64,000 nucleotides of DNA. It comes from Dyella halodurans. Its GTDB lineage: Bacteria; Pseudomonadota; Gammaproteobacteria; Xanthomonadales; Rhodanobacteraceae. The notes below the pieces were generated by a model. It made no database searches and was not told the origin of the DNA. It saw only the letters and a program-made list of their open reading frames with translations. Positions 16,121 through 27,252 of the stretch are shown here, piece by piece. The first letter of the stretch is position 1, and each line of letters starts with the position of its first letter. The stretch spans positions 62,001 to 126,000 of the forward strand of contig NZ_JAPDPF010000001.1 in the NCBI RefSeq assembly GCF_026283925.1, written 5' to 3'. The position numbers and the translations under genes were made by a program.

Positions 16121-18247
16121 ATGCGCGTCATCTATCAGAATGAAGTGGCCGAGTGCGGCTATGCCTGCCTGGCCATGGTCTTGACCGAACTGGGGCGCGC
16201 CACCGACGTGCGCGAGATCTCGGCGTTCCGGCCGATTTCCTCGCACGGCCTGTCCATGACGGACCTGTACGACGTGGCCCTGGAGTTCGGCCTTTCCGTG
16301 GAGGCTTACCGGTTCGAGCGCAACGATCTGGCGCAAATCAAGCCCGGTTCGATCCTGCACGTTGGCGGCGCCCATTTCGTCGTGTTCGAGAAACTGGGTC
16401 GGGGCTATGTGCAGGTGATCGATCCGGCCACGGGGCGCCGCCGGGTGGCGCTGGACACCCTGCTCGCCACCATGTCGGGCTACCTTCTCGAATGCGCGCC
16501 GACGCCGCAGCTGCAACGGATTCGCGCCCGCTCGCGGATGCCGGCAGCGCTGGAACGGGTGCGCGCGTGGAATCCACAGTTGCGCAGTTCCATCGCCAAG
16601 GTGATGTTCGTCGCACTGGCGGCACAGTTCGCGATCCTGGCCATGCCTTATCTGGGCTGGCTGATGCTGGATGAGGTGGTCGGCACGGACAACCTCAGCC
16701 TCATCCATACGCTCGTGTGGACATTCGCAGGCATTTTTGCCATCGGCACGTTCGCTCAGTTCGCCCAGGACTATCTGACCGAACTGGCCTGCCAATGGGT
16801 GCGCGTGAATGCGACCGAAGGCTTGTTGAGCCATTTGTTGCGCAATCCGCTGTCCTATTTCGAAAAACGCAACGCGGGCGATCTGTTCGCCAGGATCAAG
16901 GCGCAGGACGACATCAGCGCCCATGCGGTGCGCGTCCGGATCTCGTTGGGGATCGATCTGGCCGTTGGTTTGCTCGCGCTGGCCTTGATGATGATGCAAA
17001 GCCCGCTGCTGGCGACGCTTGCGCTGCTGGGCATTCTCTTGCCAGCGCTGGTTGCGCTGGCCTTGTTCGCTCGCATGCGCGATACCCGCCTGCGGGTCTT
17101 GGAGGAATCTACGCGCTGCGACGAGACCTTGCTCGAAACCATCCGTGCGGCCGCCCTGATCAAGCTGTCATGCGGCGAAACCCGCCGCACGGCGGCCTTC
17201 ATGGGCAAGTTCAAATCCTATGCGGCGGTTGCGCTGCAGGAATCGCGTCTGGTGGCGAAGCGCGACGTTGCGCTGCAGCTGATCAGTTACGGCGAGCTGC
17301 TGGTGATGACCTGGCTTGCCGCGAGCCTGCTGCTTCGCGGCAGCCTCTCGGTCGGCGTGTTCTACGCGTTCATGATCTACCGGTCGCTGGCGTCCGCACG
17401 TCTCGCTCGCTCGGTCAATGCGGGGTTTGCCCACTTGATGCTGGATGCTCCCGCGGCGCGGGTGGACGACATCATGAGCAGCGAGCAAGAGCGCTATACG
17501 CCGATGGCCGACCGACAGAAGGCCGTCGAGGTGGCGTCGTTCGAGTCGATTGCCATGCGCCATGTCTCGTTCCGCTACGGCATATCCGACGGCATGGTGC
17601 TTGCCGACGCGAGCCTGGAGATCCGGCGCGGCGACAAGATCGTGGTGACGGGGCCATCCGGCAGCGGCAAGTCCACCTTGTTCAAGCTGCTGGCGGCGGC
17701 CGAACCGCTGCAGGACGGCGAGCTCCTGCTGAACGGCATCCGCTGGCCGAACCTGACGGTGGACGAGATCCGCCGCCACGTCGTGCATCTGCGCCAGGGC
17801 GACGTCATCTTGCGTGGCTCGATTGCCGACAATGTGTCGCTGTTTACGGCCGATGCGGATGATGAACGCATCCGTCGCGTGCTCGAGCAGGTCGGCCTGT
17901 GGTCTGACGTGATGCGTATGCCGATGCGCACGCGCACGCTGATCAGCGACACCGTGGCCAATATTTCGGCAGGTCAACGGCAGCGCCTGCTGCTGGCGCG
18001 TGCGCTGTACCAGCCGAAGGAAGTGCTGCTGCTGGACGAGCCGACTGCAAACCTGGACGCCGGCTCGGTGTCCGGAGTCGCCGAGTTGCTGCGGCAGCTG
18101 GATCGCACCGTGGTGGTGATCACGCATGACCTCTCGCTGGCCCAGGCGTTCGAACGGCGCTACCGCCTGGTCGATGGCGCGCTGTCGCCTTCGTCGCCGG
18201 TGCATGCCGCCACACCGGAAGTACCGGTTTCAGAGACCGCGGTCTGA
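16121..18247 (+). CDS. Peptidase-C39 ABC transporter (peptide processing and export)
   Basis: 708 residues. The N-terminal C39 domain (1-125) has a complete catalytic set: Gln6, Cys12 in AECGYACLAM, His85 in GGAHFVVF and Asp101 in VIDPATG. It should therefore cut leaders, unlike HlyB-type domains that lack the Cys. The membrane domain spans about 160-440. The ATPase has Walker A GPSGSGKST (511-519), signature ISAGQRQR (near 616), Walker B LLLDEP (Asp639) and H-loop VITHD. The start is ATG 16121 with AGGGG upstream. Its natural substrate is most simply the double-glycine peptide at 14955-15050. Confidence 0.93.
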   Translation: MRVIYQNEVAECGYACLAMVLTELGRATDVREISAFRPISSHGLSMTDLYDVALEFGLSVEAYRFERNDLAQIKPGSILHVGGAHFVVFEKLGRGYVQVIDPATGRRRVALDTLLATMSGYLLECAPTPQLQRIRARSRMPAALERVRAWNPQLRSSIAKVMFVALAAQFAILAMPYLGWLMLDEVVGTDNLSLIHTLVWTFAGIFAIGTFAQFAQDYLTELACQWVRVNATEGLLSHLLRNPLSYFEKRNAGDLFARIKAQDDISAHAVRVRISLGIDLAVGLLALALMMMQSPLLATLALLGILLPALVALALFARMRDTRLRVLEESTRCDETLLETIRAAALIKLSCGETRRTAAFMGKFKSYAAVALQESRLVAKRDVALQLISYGELLVMTWLAASLLLRGSLSVGVFYAFMIYRSLASARLARSVNAGFAHLMLDAPAARVDDIMSSEQERYTPMADRQKAVEVASFESIAMRHVSFRYGISDGMVLADASLEIRRGDKIVVTGPSGSGKSTLFKLLAAAEPLQDGELLLNGIRWPNLTVDEIRRHVVHLRQGDVILRGSIADNVSLFTADADDERIRRVLEQVGLWSDVMRMPMRTRTLISDTVANISAGQRQRLLLARALYQPKEVLLLDEPTANLDAGSVSGVAELLRQLDRTVVVITHDLSLAQAFERRYRLVDGALSPSSPVHAATPEVPVSETAV

Positions 18248-18261
18248 TTGGTGCGTCCCCG

Positions 18262-19170
18262 ATGAAGTGGCTCATGTCCTTGTGGAAAAGCCTGGCCCGG
18301 CTGCGGCAGGCATGGCTGATCAGCCTTTCGGCGCGTTCGATCGAGCGGCTCGCCACGCTCACCTGGTGTGTCAAAAGCCTGTTCAACGCGCGCGAGCGAT
18401 GGAACGGCATCACCCGTTACGAGATGGGGCGTGAGCTGTGGTTGCTCGATGCGGCCGACAAGTGGCGCGCGATGACCGGTAAAACCCTGGAGACCCTGCT
18501 CGACCGGCGATTCCATGACGGCCGGGTAGCGCGCCCCGACGAGGCGTGGCCCGACCTGCGGGAGGTCGCCCGGACGCTGGCGCGCCAGATCGTTGCGCTC
18601 CGGGGCGACGATCCCGCGCGGCCGGTGATTCTTTCGCCGTTCCATTACGTATCGCAATGCGCCTATGTGTATGTACTCGACGAGGTGCGCAAGGCGCTGG
18701 GGCTGGAGACCTTGTCGGCGGTGACCGGCGTGTTTGCCGGCAAGGAGATGGTCATGCCCAGGCTGGAGCCGCTTTATACGCGCGACGATGGCCAGCGCAA
18801 CAATCTCGGCCTGCGCGTGATCCAGGCCTTGCGGCGGGATGGCGTGGTCGTGCTGTTTGCCGATGCGGCCCCCTACACCATGCACCGATTTCCCATGGAG
18901 ACCGTCGACGTCACGGTGCTCGGGCGCCCTGGCCGGATTCATGGCGGCGTGTTCCGCATCGGCGCGCGGATGAATACGGTGCTGTTGCCGTTCTATTTGC
19001 GCTTTACGCACGGCCGCTTCAGCGCGGAGATACTGGAGGCGGTGGAACTGGCTTCGCCTGACGCGCCACAACAGGTGGCGGACAGGATCAGCATCGCCTT
19101 GAAAGGCAATTACGCGCACTGGCTGATGGCGGGGCATCCTTCCATGTACGGGTTTGCATCCGTGAAATAA
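18262..19170 (+). CDS. LpxL/HtrB-like acyltransferase-fold protein
   Basis: 302 residues. The order of segments resembles lipid A late acyltransferases: VILSPFHYVSQCAYVYV, then LGLRVIQALRRDGVVVLFADAAPY, then GGVFRIGARMNTVLLPFYLRF. The family's catalytic motif is HX4(D/E); here it reads His128-YVSQ-Cys133, so the acidic residue is missing. It lies 14 bases after the transporter gene and is probably co-transcribed. It may be a divergent acyltransferase acting on the exported peptide or on lipid, or a non-catalytic homologue. Similarity is judged by eye. Confidence 0.65.
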   Translation: MKWLMSLWKSLARLRQAWLISLSARSIERLATLTWCVKSLFNARERWNGITRYEMGRELWLLDAADKWRAMTGKTLETLLDRRFHDGRVARPDEAWPDLREVARTLARQIVALRGDDPARPVILSPFHYVSQCAYVYVLDEVRKALGLETLSAVTGVFAGKEMVMPRLEPLYTRDDGQRNNLGLRVIQALRRDGVVVLFADAAPYTMHRFPMETVDVTVLGRPGRIHGGVFRIGARMNTVLLPFYLRFTHGRFSAEILEAVELASPDAPQQVADRISIALKGNYAHWLMAGHPSMYGFASVK

Positions 19171-19212
19171 CCCAGCCGGAGGGCAGGGATGCCGGTGCAG
19201 CCTTGCGCAAAA

Positions 19213-19238
19213 GAAAGGCCGCCCGTGGGCGGCCTTTC
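19213..19238. terminator. Bidirectional terminator
   Basis: Twelve-base inverted repeat GAAAGGCCGCCC/GGGCGGCCTTTC with a two-base centre, lying between the convergent acyltransferase-like gene and ahcY. A-rich and T-rich flanks let it work on both strands. Confidence 0.8.
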
Positions 19239-19265
19239 GATGGGTCACACAGACCGTGCCACCGC

Positions 19266-20699
<1,434 letters not shown>

Positions 20700-20744
20700 G
20701 GCGTAGCTCCGGATGTTGCGACCTGGGGAGTCGCATCGTTAACC

Positions 20745-20869
20745 GGGCGCCGTTACAAGTTGAATCCGTCGAGCCTGGCCGGGGAAGGCGAATGCCCGCA
20801 CGGGAAAGTGCGGGCTGTAGCGGAGATCTCCGCGTTCGCGATGCCAACGGTCGCAGCGCCCCTCGACGG
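20745..20869 (-). ncRNA. SAH riboswitch upstream of ahcY
   Basis: Read on the minus strand, CCGTCGAG (20862-20869) pairs with CTCGACGG (20766-20773) to close P1. The conserved core GGGGCGCTGCGACC follows the first arm, and GGCCAGGCTCGACGG forms the second side. AACGGCGCCC (20745-20754) downstream can pair with GGGCGC in the core, giving the pseudoknot of the SAH riboswitch class. An extra GC hairpin (GCCCGCA and TGCGGGC, about 20794-20815) fills the variable arm. It ends 46 bases before the ahcY start. Confidence 0.92.
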
Positions 20870-20877
20870 GACTGCTG

Positions 20878-20883
20878 AGTATA
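20878..20883 (-). promoter_or_regulatory. Promoter -10 element for ahcY
   Basis: TATACT on the minus strand, nine bases before the first P1 base of the riboswitch, so the transcript would begin right at the aptamer. No good -35 hexamer is visible at 16-18 bases upstream. Confidence 0.5.
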
Positions 20884-21398
20884 ACGTCAGAGAGGAATGG
20901 GTTCTGCCCCCTGGCGGCGATGCCCGGCTGCGGCGCCGCCCATGGCGGATGACCTCGAGCCCGGAGGTGGGAACACTAAAATCGCAAGTTATTGCGCCAA
21001 GGATCCTGGCGAAGGCCTGGATCGGCGGTCTCGGCAGTCAGGTCTCGTCGGTTTCCGTTCGCTGCGCTCCCCATGGCGGTGCCTGCGCAGAAGGCGACCA
21101 TCGCGGCGACCGCACCTGGCCGGGGTCATGTCTTGCCAGCTCCATGCCACGGCAGGCCCGGTGGAAGCGCCCGTCCGCCGCAGCTTTCGATCAGCCCGCA
21201 CCGCGACCTGCTGGCAGGGCTGCAGATGCCGTCGCCTGGCATGCCAATGCAACCACGACGCTGATAGGGGCCGACGAGCAGGGGGTGCCCAGTGCCCGGA
21301 TTTCGCTCGAGTGGAAGGATCGTTTTGCGGCGCTGCACAAATGGGTGGGGCTTAGGGTAGTCTTGGACGTCCAGACATCCAATTCTCTCCAGGCATCG
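20884..21398. other. Intergenic region between ahcY and ppc
   Basis: About 515 bases between the ahcY promoter and the ppc start. The reading frame of ppc stays open upstream, but it carries no phosphoenolpyruvate carboxylase homology and a better start exists at 21399. I see no RNA gene or repeat. It should contain the ppc promoter, which I cannot place. Confidence 0.6.
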
Positions 21399-24104
21399 AT
21401 GAACCAGTACCGCAGTCCTGAGTTCGCCCCGCACGAATCCCCGTTGCGCGAAGACGTCCGCCGCCTTGGCACCCTGGTCGGCAACATGTTAGCCGAGCAG
21501 GTCTCGCCGGCTTTCCTCGACGACGTGGAACGCATTCGCATGGCGGCCATTGCGCGTCGCCACGAAGGAGCGCCGCTGGCCTTGTTGGCAGACTTGCTGA
21601 GCGGCCTCGAAACGCCGCGCGCCGAGGCGCTGGCGCGGGCCTTCGCCACCTATTTCCAGGCGGTAAACATTGCCGAGCGCGTGCATCGCATCCGTCGCCG
21701 GCGCGATTATCAGCGGGCCGGCGGTGCCCCTCAGCCCGAGTCCTTGCTTGATGCACTGACGCAGTTGAAGGCGCAAGGCGTAGAGGCAGGCGAGCTGCTT
21801 GAGTGGCTGGAACGGTTGCAAGTGGAACCAGTTTTCACCGCGCATCCTACCGAGGCGGTGCGCCGTTCCCTGCTCGAGAAAGAACAATCCATCGTGCGCG
21901 CGCTGGTCGACAATTTCGATCCTACGCGCACGCCCCAAGAGCGCAAGGAGGACGAAGATCGCATCTTCATGGCGCTCAACGCCGGCTGGCAGACGGCCGA
22001 AGCCTCGCCGGTGAGCCCTACCGTGCAGGACGAACATCACCACGTCGGCTTCTATCTGGCCAACCCGGTCTATCGCATCGTGCCGGCTCTGTACGAGTCA
22101 CTCGCCGACGCGCTGCAAGCTGTTTATGGCGTAGCGGTGCCGCTGCCGCGCCTGCTGAGTTTCGCCACCTGGGTGGGTGGTGATATGGATGGCAATCCGA
22201 ACGTGGGCGCCGCCACCATCGCCGCCAGCCTGGCCACGCAGCGCGCGCATGTGCTGGAGCATTACATCGAGGACATCGCCGGACTGGGTCGCTTGCTCAG
22301 CCAGACCGAAGGGCGCGTCGCGGTCGATGACGCGCTGGCGCTGCGCCTGGCGGACTATCGTGTGCGCTTTCCCGAGGCGGCGGCCAAGGTTCGCCCGCGT
22401 CACGCGGACATGCCGTATCGCGCCCTGCTGACGGTGATCGGCGCGCGTCTGGAGGCAACGCATGATGACGACCATCCGGAAGGCTATACCTCGGTCCGCG
22501 AATTGCTCGACGACCTGCACCTGATCGCCCTGAGCCTGGTCGACCACCGTGGCCTGCACGCCGGTGCCTATGCCGTGCAGCGACTGATCTGGCGCGTGCG
22601 TACCTTTGGCTTCCATCTGGCCAGGCTGGACGTGCGGCAGGATTCGCGCGTGCACGATGACGCGCTGGCCAGCCTACTCGGCGACAGCGAGTGGGCGCAG
22701 CGTGATACGGCGGCGCGCGTGCTTCGCCTGCGCCCCATTGCCGGCGGCGAAACCAAGCTCGATACCAGCCATGAGCCGACCGCGGTCGCCTTGTACGATG
22801 TCTTCGCCACCTTGGGCGATGCGCGTCGACGCTATGGCATTCACGCCCTGGGCCTGTACATCATCAGCATGGCGCGTTCGGCCGCCGACGTGCTCGCCGT
22901 ACTGGCGCTGGCTCGCTACGGCGGACTGATCCAGGACGGCAAGGTGCCGCTGGATATCGCGCCGTTGTTTGAAACCGTGGACGACCTCACCAACGCACCC
23001 GCCACGTTGCGTGCCCTGCTCGATGATCCGGTGTATCGCGCACATCTTGCCTCGCGCGGCGATCGCCAGTGGGTGATGCTGGGCTACTCCGACAGTGGCA
23101 AGGATGGCGGCACGCTGGCTTCGCGCTGGGGTCTGCAGCGCGCCCAGGTGGAGTTGCTCGAAGTGGCGTCGGCAGCCGGTATCCGATTGTCGTTCTTCCA
23201 TGGTCGCGGCGGCTCCGCCAGCCGTGGCGGTTCGCGCATCGCCCCGGCCTTGATGTCGTCACCGCGCGGCTCGGTGGCGGGCGTGTTGCGCATCACCGAG
23301 CAAGGCGAGGTGATTCATCGCAAATACGGCATCCGCGCCTTGGCGCTGCGCAATCTCGAGCAGACCGTGAGTGCCGTGCTGCGCGCGTCGCTGCGACCCC
23401 GCACCGAGGAGCCACGCGAGGACGAATGGCGTGCGCGCATGAGCCAGCTGGCCACATGCAGCCGCGAGCACTACCGCGCCTTCGTCGATCGTGAGGGCTT
23501 CGTGGACTATTTCCGCGCCGCCACCCCCATCGACGTGATCGAGCGCATGACCCTGGGGTCGCGCCCTGCGCGCCGTCGCAGCATGCGCGGCGTGCAGGAT
23601 CTGCGCGCGATTCCGTGGGTGTTCGCGTGGACGCAGTGCCGCTCGATCCTGCCAGGCTGGTACGGTCTCGGTACCGCGCTGGAGCAGGGCGTTGCGCTGT
23701 TCGGCGAACAGGAGATGGCCGAGATGGCCCGCGACTGGCCGTTCTTCGCCAATATGCTCGACGACGTGGCCATGGTGTTGGCCAAGTGCGACCTGGATAT
23801 CGCCGAGGCGTTCTCGCGACTGGCGGGTCCGTTGCATGAGCCGTTCTTCGGCTTGATCCGCGACGAGTTCGAACGCACGCAGCGCTGGCTGACCCGGCTC
23901 AAGCGAACCGACCAGCTTTTGCAGAACGAGCCGCGCCTGGCCGTCTCGATCGGCCTGCGCAATCCCTACATCGATCCGATGAGCCTGTTGCAACTGGACC
24001 TGCTGCGCCGCTGGCGTGCTGGCGGCGAAGCGGATGAGGCGCTGCTCGGTGCGCTGGTGGCGTGCGTCAATGGCGTGTCGCAAGGCTTGCAGAACACGGG
24101 TTAA
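21399..24104 (+). CDS. ppc: Phosphoenolpyruvate carboxylase
   Basis: 901 residues, normal family length. It fixes bicarbonate onto PEP to form oxaloacetate, replenishing the TCA cycle. Catalytic motifs are [14 protein letters not shown] (active His), [19 protein letters not shown] and [12 protein letters not shown], with the C-terminal [16 protein letters not shown] and the terminal QNTG allosteric site. The start ATG 21399 (MNQYRSPEF) gives the normal N-terminus; the open frame upstream to 20670 runs antisense over the ahcY leader and start and is not coding. Confidence 0.95.
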   Translation: MNQYRSPEFAPHESPLREDVRRLGTLVGNMLAEQVSPAFLDDVERIRMAAIARRHEGAPLALLADLLSGLETPRAEALARAFATYFQAVNIAERVHRIRRRRDYQRAGGAPQPESLLDALTQLKAQGVEAGELLEWLERLQVEPVFTAHPTEAVRRSLLEKEQSIVRALVDNFDPTRTPQERKEDEDRIFMALNAGWQTAEASPVSPTVQDEHHHVGFYLANPVYRIVPALYESLADALQAVYGVAVPLPRLLSFATWVGGDMDGNPNVGAATIAASLATQRAHVLEHYIEDIAGLGRLLSQTEGRVAVDDALALRLADYRVRFPEAAAKVRPRHADMPYRALLTVIGARLEATHDDDHPEGYTSVRELLDDLHLIALSLVDHRGLHAGAYAVQRLIWRVRTFGFHLARLDVRQDSRVHDDALASLLGDSEWAQRDTAARVLRLRPIAGGETKLDTSHEPTAVALYDVFATLGDARRRYGIHALGLYIISMARSAADVLAVLALARYGGLIQDGKVPLDIAPLFETVDDLTNAPATLRALLDDPVYRAHLASRGDRQWVMLGYSDSGKDGGTLASRWGLQRAQVELLEVASAAGIRLSFFHGRGGSASRGGSRIAPALMSSPRGSVAGVLRITEQGEVIHRKYGIRALALRNLEQTVSAVLRASLRPRTEEPREDEWRARMSQLATCSREHYRAFVDREGFVDYFRAATPIDVIERMTLGSRPARRRSMRGVQDLRAIPWVFAWTQCRSILPGWYGLGTALEQGVALFGEQEMAEMARDWPFFANMLDDVAMVLAKCDLDIAEAFSRLAGPLHEPFFGLIRDEFERTQRWLTRLKRTDQLLQNEPRLAVSIGLRNPYIDPMSLLQLDLLRRWRAGGEADEALLGALVACVNGVSQGLQNTG

Positions 24105-24301
24105 TGGCGGTCCAGCCAGACCGCCGGCGAGACCGCCGGCGGCTGCAACGAGCAGATTTGTCGCACACCCGTGTCGCGGTCGTCCTTCGGCATCGCGAGG
24201 TCTTGGATGTCATGCCAATGCGTCGGTGACATGCTGCAGCGGGCCTTGTCGTTGCCCTGGATCATCCCCATCGAGGGATGACCCCAAGGACGAGGCACGC
24301 C

Positions 24302-25294
24302 ATGATCGATTTGTACAAGCTGCACTGGTCGCATTACGTCGAAAAGGTGCGCTGGGCCCTGGATTTCAAGCGTCTTCCCTGGCGCGGCATCGATATCGCG
24401 GCCTTCACCAAGAAGGAAATGCGCGGCTTCGACTGCGCGCAAACCGTGCCGCTGATCCATGACACGGGGACTGGCGTAGCGATCAGCGATTCATCGCCGA
24501 TCATCCGTTATCTGGAAGAGACCTATCCCGAGCGACCATTGTTTCCTGCCGATCCGTCCGAGCGCGAACGCGTGTGGCAATGGATGTTGCGGCTCGACTC
24601 GACCCTGGGTCTGTATGCGCGCCGTCTGGGCTATACCCAGGTCATCATGGAGTGTCCGCAGACCCTGGCCGAATTATTTCTGCCCAACTTTTTCGGCGGC
24701 CTGTTCGCACGGCGCGGTTGGCGCGCATTGGCCTCACCCGTCGTCGGCATGATGCTGACCTTGCGCTTTCGCTTTCATCACAATCGGCAGGACCGCATCT
24801 ACGAACAACTCGAGGCCCTGCTGATTCCCTTGGTACGTAGGCTCGAGCGTGACGACTTCCTGGTAGGCGGGCAGTTCACCGCGGCGGACCTGACCCTGGC
24901 CTCGCTGCTGCGGCCGCTACGCATCGTGCCGCATTTCAGTCACGCCCCTTCATTGCAGTCGCTGTTCGTGTGGCAGGAGCAACTCTTTCGCACCCAGGGG
25001 AGGGATGTGACCTTTCCCTACGAGGACGCGATCCGAGCACAACGCCAGCGCAGTGGCAGCATGCGCTCGCGGGTGAGCTGGATGCAGGCGCCTGACGATA
25101 GGCAGGCCGCACCGGTGGAGCGCGAGAGCCTGCAGGTGGCCAGCAATGACCAGCAGCCAGTCAGTGCTTGGACGGTGTTGCGAGGGCTGCCGGCTTATCT
25201 GAAGTTGCGCTGGTTCAGTGGCGTGAAGAAGATGCCGTACATGCCTGCGGCCTATCTTGGGATCAGCCGTTCCCGGGTTCTTCACCGCGCCTGA
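24302..25294 (+). CDS. Glutathione S-transferase family protein
   Basis: 330 residues, longer than a classical GST (about 200-220). The N-terminal thioredoxin-like domain (MIDLYKLHWSHYVEKVRWALDFK, then VPLIHD and DSSPIIRYLEE for glutathione contact) is followed by a helical GST_C domain (LVGGQFTAADLTLASLL). A C-terminal extension of about 90 residues has a Tyr/Pro-rich end. The usual CPxC or Ser catalytic residue is replaced by HWSHY, with Ser as a candidate. The substrate is unknown. It lies about 200 bases after ppc, probably a separate unit. Confidence 0.8.
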   Translation: MIDLYKLHWSHYVEKVRWALDFKRLPWRGIDIAAFTKKEMRGFDCAQTVPLIHDTGTGVAISDSSPIIRYLEETYPERPLFPADPSERERVWQWMLRLDSTLGLYARRLGYTQVIMECPQTLAELFLPNFFGGLFARRGWRALASPVVGMMLTLRFRFHHNRQDRIYEQLEALLIPLVRRLERDDFLVGGQFTAADLTLASLLRPLRIVPHFSHAPSLQSLFVWQEQLFRTQGRDVTFPYEDAIRAQRQRSGSMRSRVSWMQAPDDRQAAPVERESLQVASNDQQPVSAWTVLRGLPAYLKLRWFSGVKKMPYMPAAYLGISRSRVLHRA

Positions 25295-25335
25295 AAGCGG
25301 TTGCGTGCGGATCGGTTCCTGGACCATGGTCTAGG

Positions 25336-25366
25336 CGACAGCGGCGGCGAACTGGCGCCGCTGTCG
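25336..25366. terminator. Hairpin between convergent genes
   Basis: Eleven-base inverted repeat CGACAGCGGCG/CGCCGCTGTCG with a nine-base loop between the GST-like gene and uup. The stem is strong but there is no T run, so termination is plausible rather than certain. Confidence 0.5.
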
Positions 25367-25380
25367 TGGTCATCCTTGAA

Positions 25381-27252
25381 TCAGCTGTCCAATTCCGACC
25401 AGCGTGCATAGGCGCCGTCGAGCTCGGCTTGCGCGGCAGCCAGCGCTTCGTTTGCCTTGACGATGGTGGCGCTATCCTGCTGGAAGAATGAGGGATCGTT
25501 CATCGCCTCGCTGCGTGTGGCGATGTCGGTTTCCAACTGCTCGATGCGCAGCGGCAACTGCTCCAGTTCGCGCTGCTCCTTGAAACTAAGCTTGCGCTTC
25601 GCCGATGTTGCGGCAGGGGCCGGATCCTGGCGAACCAGGCCCGGTTTGGCGGCGGCCGCCGCCACGGCTTGCGCGGCTGCCGGGCGCTGCCATAGCCAGT
25701 CGCTGTAGCCGCCCACGTATTCGCCGATCTGACCATGGCCTTCGAGCACCAGGGTGCTCGACACCACGTTATCGAGGAAGGCGCGGTCGTGCGATACCAG
25801 CAGCAAGGTGCCCTGGTAGTCGGTGAGCAGTTCTTCCAGCAGTTCCAGCGTCTCCACGTCGAGATCGTTGGTCGGTTCGTCCATCACCAGCAGGTTGGAC
25901 GGCTGGGCGAACAGCTTGGCCAGCAGCAGGCGATTGCGCTCGCCGCCGGACAAACGCGTGATCGGCGCGCGCGCGCGCTCGGGCGAGAACAGGAAGTCCT
26001 GCAGGTAGCCGATGATGTGCTTGCGGCTGCCGTTCAATTCGATGAAGTCGCGGCCTTCGGCCACGTTGTCCAGCGCATTCAACTTGTCGTTGAGCTGCAG
26101 GCGGTGCTGGTCGAAGTAGGCGATCTGGATGCCGGTGCCGAGCGTGGCGTGGCCGCGCTGGGGCTTCAGCTCGCCGAGCATGATCTTCAGCAGCGTGCTC
26201 TTGCCGGCGCCGTTCGGACCGATGATGCCGATGCGGTCGCCGCGCATCACGGTGGTGGTCAGGTTGTCGATTAGCACGCGGCCGTCATAGGCCTGGTGCA
26301 CGTGTTCGAGATCGATCACCTTCTTGCCCGAGGCCTGCGCGTTGGCCGCGGTCATCTTGACGTTGCCGCTCAGGTTGCGCCGTTCGGCGCGCTCGACACG
26401 CAGCGCCTTCAAAGCACGCACGCGGCCTTCGTTGCGCGTGCGGCGGGCCTTGATGCCCTGGCGGATCCACACTTCTTCCTGGGCCAGTTTCTTGTCGAAC
26501 AGTGCGTTCGCCTGTGCTTCGGCATGCAAACGCTCTTCGCGGCGGCGCAGGTAGTTGTCGTAGTCGCCAGGCCAATCGGTGAGCTGGCCGCGGTCGATCT
26601 CGACGATGCGCGTCGCCAGCGCGCGCAGGAAGCTGCGGTCATGGGTGACGAAGATGAGGCTGCCGTCGAACTGCTTGAGAAAGGCTTCCAGCCAGCCGAT
26701 GGCTTCGATATCGAGATGGTTGGTCGGTTCGTCCAGCAGCAATACGTCCGGCTTGCGCACCAGCGCCTGCGCCAGCAGCACGCGGCGCTTCATGCCGCCG
26801 GAGAGTGCGGCGAAATCGGTGTCGGCTGGCAGCTCGAGCTTGGTCAACACTTCGGTAACGCGCCGATCGAGGTCCCAGCCATGCTGCGCCTCGATCTGGG
26901 TCTGCACTTCGCCCAGAGCATCGAAATCGCCTTCGTGCAGCAGGTGGTGGTAGCGCGCCAGCAGATGGCCGAGATCGCCGAGTCCTTCGGACACGACGTC
27001 GAACACGGTGCCTTCGGTGCCCTGCGGCACCTCCTGCGCCATGCGGGCAACCACGATGCCGTTCTGTACGCGAAGCTCGCCATCGTCCGGCTTGAGCTCG
27101 CCGGCGATCAGCTTCATCAGGGTGGATTTGCCTTCGCCGTTACGGCCGACAATGCAGACGCGCTCGTTGCGTTCGATCGAGAGATCAACATGTTCGAGCA
27201 GGAGGGGGCCGCCGATGCTGAAATCGACGCGCTGAAGTTGGATTAGGGACAT
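25381..27252 (-). CDS. uup: ABC-F ATPase Uup
   Basis: 623 residues. Two ABC ATPase domains have Walker A sites GRNGEGKST and GPNGAGKST, signatures LSGGMKRR and LSGGERNR, and DEPTNHLD/DEPTNDLD. They are joined by a charged linker (KARRTRNEGRVRALKALR), with no membrane segments. The last 65 residues form the coiled coil typical of Uup (FKEQRELEQLPLRIEQLE onward), which in E. coli binds DNA. ABC-F proteins act on the ribosome; Uup has also been tied to transposon excision and ribosome assembly. Monocistronic here. Confidence 0.93.
   Translation of the reverse strand: MSLIQLQRVDFSIGGPLLLEHVDLSIERNERVCIVGRNGEGKSTLMKLIAGELKPDDGELRVQNGIVVARMAQEVPQGTEGTVFDVVSEGLGDLGHLLARYHHLLHEGDFDALGEVQTQIEAQHGWDLDRRVTEVLTKLELPADTDFAALSGGMKRRVLLAQALVRKPDVLLLDEPTNHLDIEAIGWLEAFLKQFDGSLIFVTHDRSFLRALATRIVEIDRGQLTDWPGDYDNYLRRREERLHAEAQANALFDKKLAQEEVWIRQGIKARRTRNEGRVRALKALRVERAERRNLSGNVKMTAANAQASGKKVIDLEHVHQAYDGRVLIDNLTTTVMRGDRIGIIGPNGAGKSTLLKIMLGELKPQRGHATLGTGIQIAYFDQHRLQLNDKLNALDNVAEGRDFIELNGSRKHIIGYLQDFLFSPERARAPITRLSGGERNRLLLAKLFAQPSNLLVMDEPTNDLDVETLELLEELLTDYQGTLLLVSHDRAFLDNVVSSTLVLEGHGQIGEYVGGYSDWLWQRPAAAQAVAAAAAKPGLVRQDPAPAATSAKRKLSFKEQRELEQLPLRIEQLETDIATRSEAMNDPSFFQQDSATIVKANEALAAAQAELDGAYARWSELDS

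Noticed and set aside
16121-18247. Reading the ABC transporter as a HlyB-type toxin exporter with a dead C39-like domain
   Set aside because: The catalytic Cys12, His85 and Asp101 are present, so a proteolytically active C39 domain is the better reading.
24101-24271. Minus-strand frame of 56 codons after ppc (contains MSPTHWHDIQDLAMPKDDRD)
   Set aside because: No ribosome site before any ATG and no recognisable family; it is a plausible small protein only if conserved in relatives.
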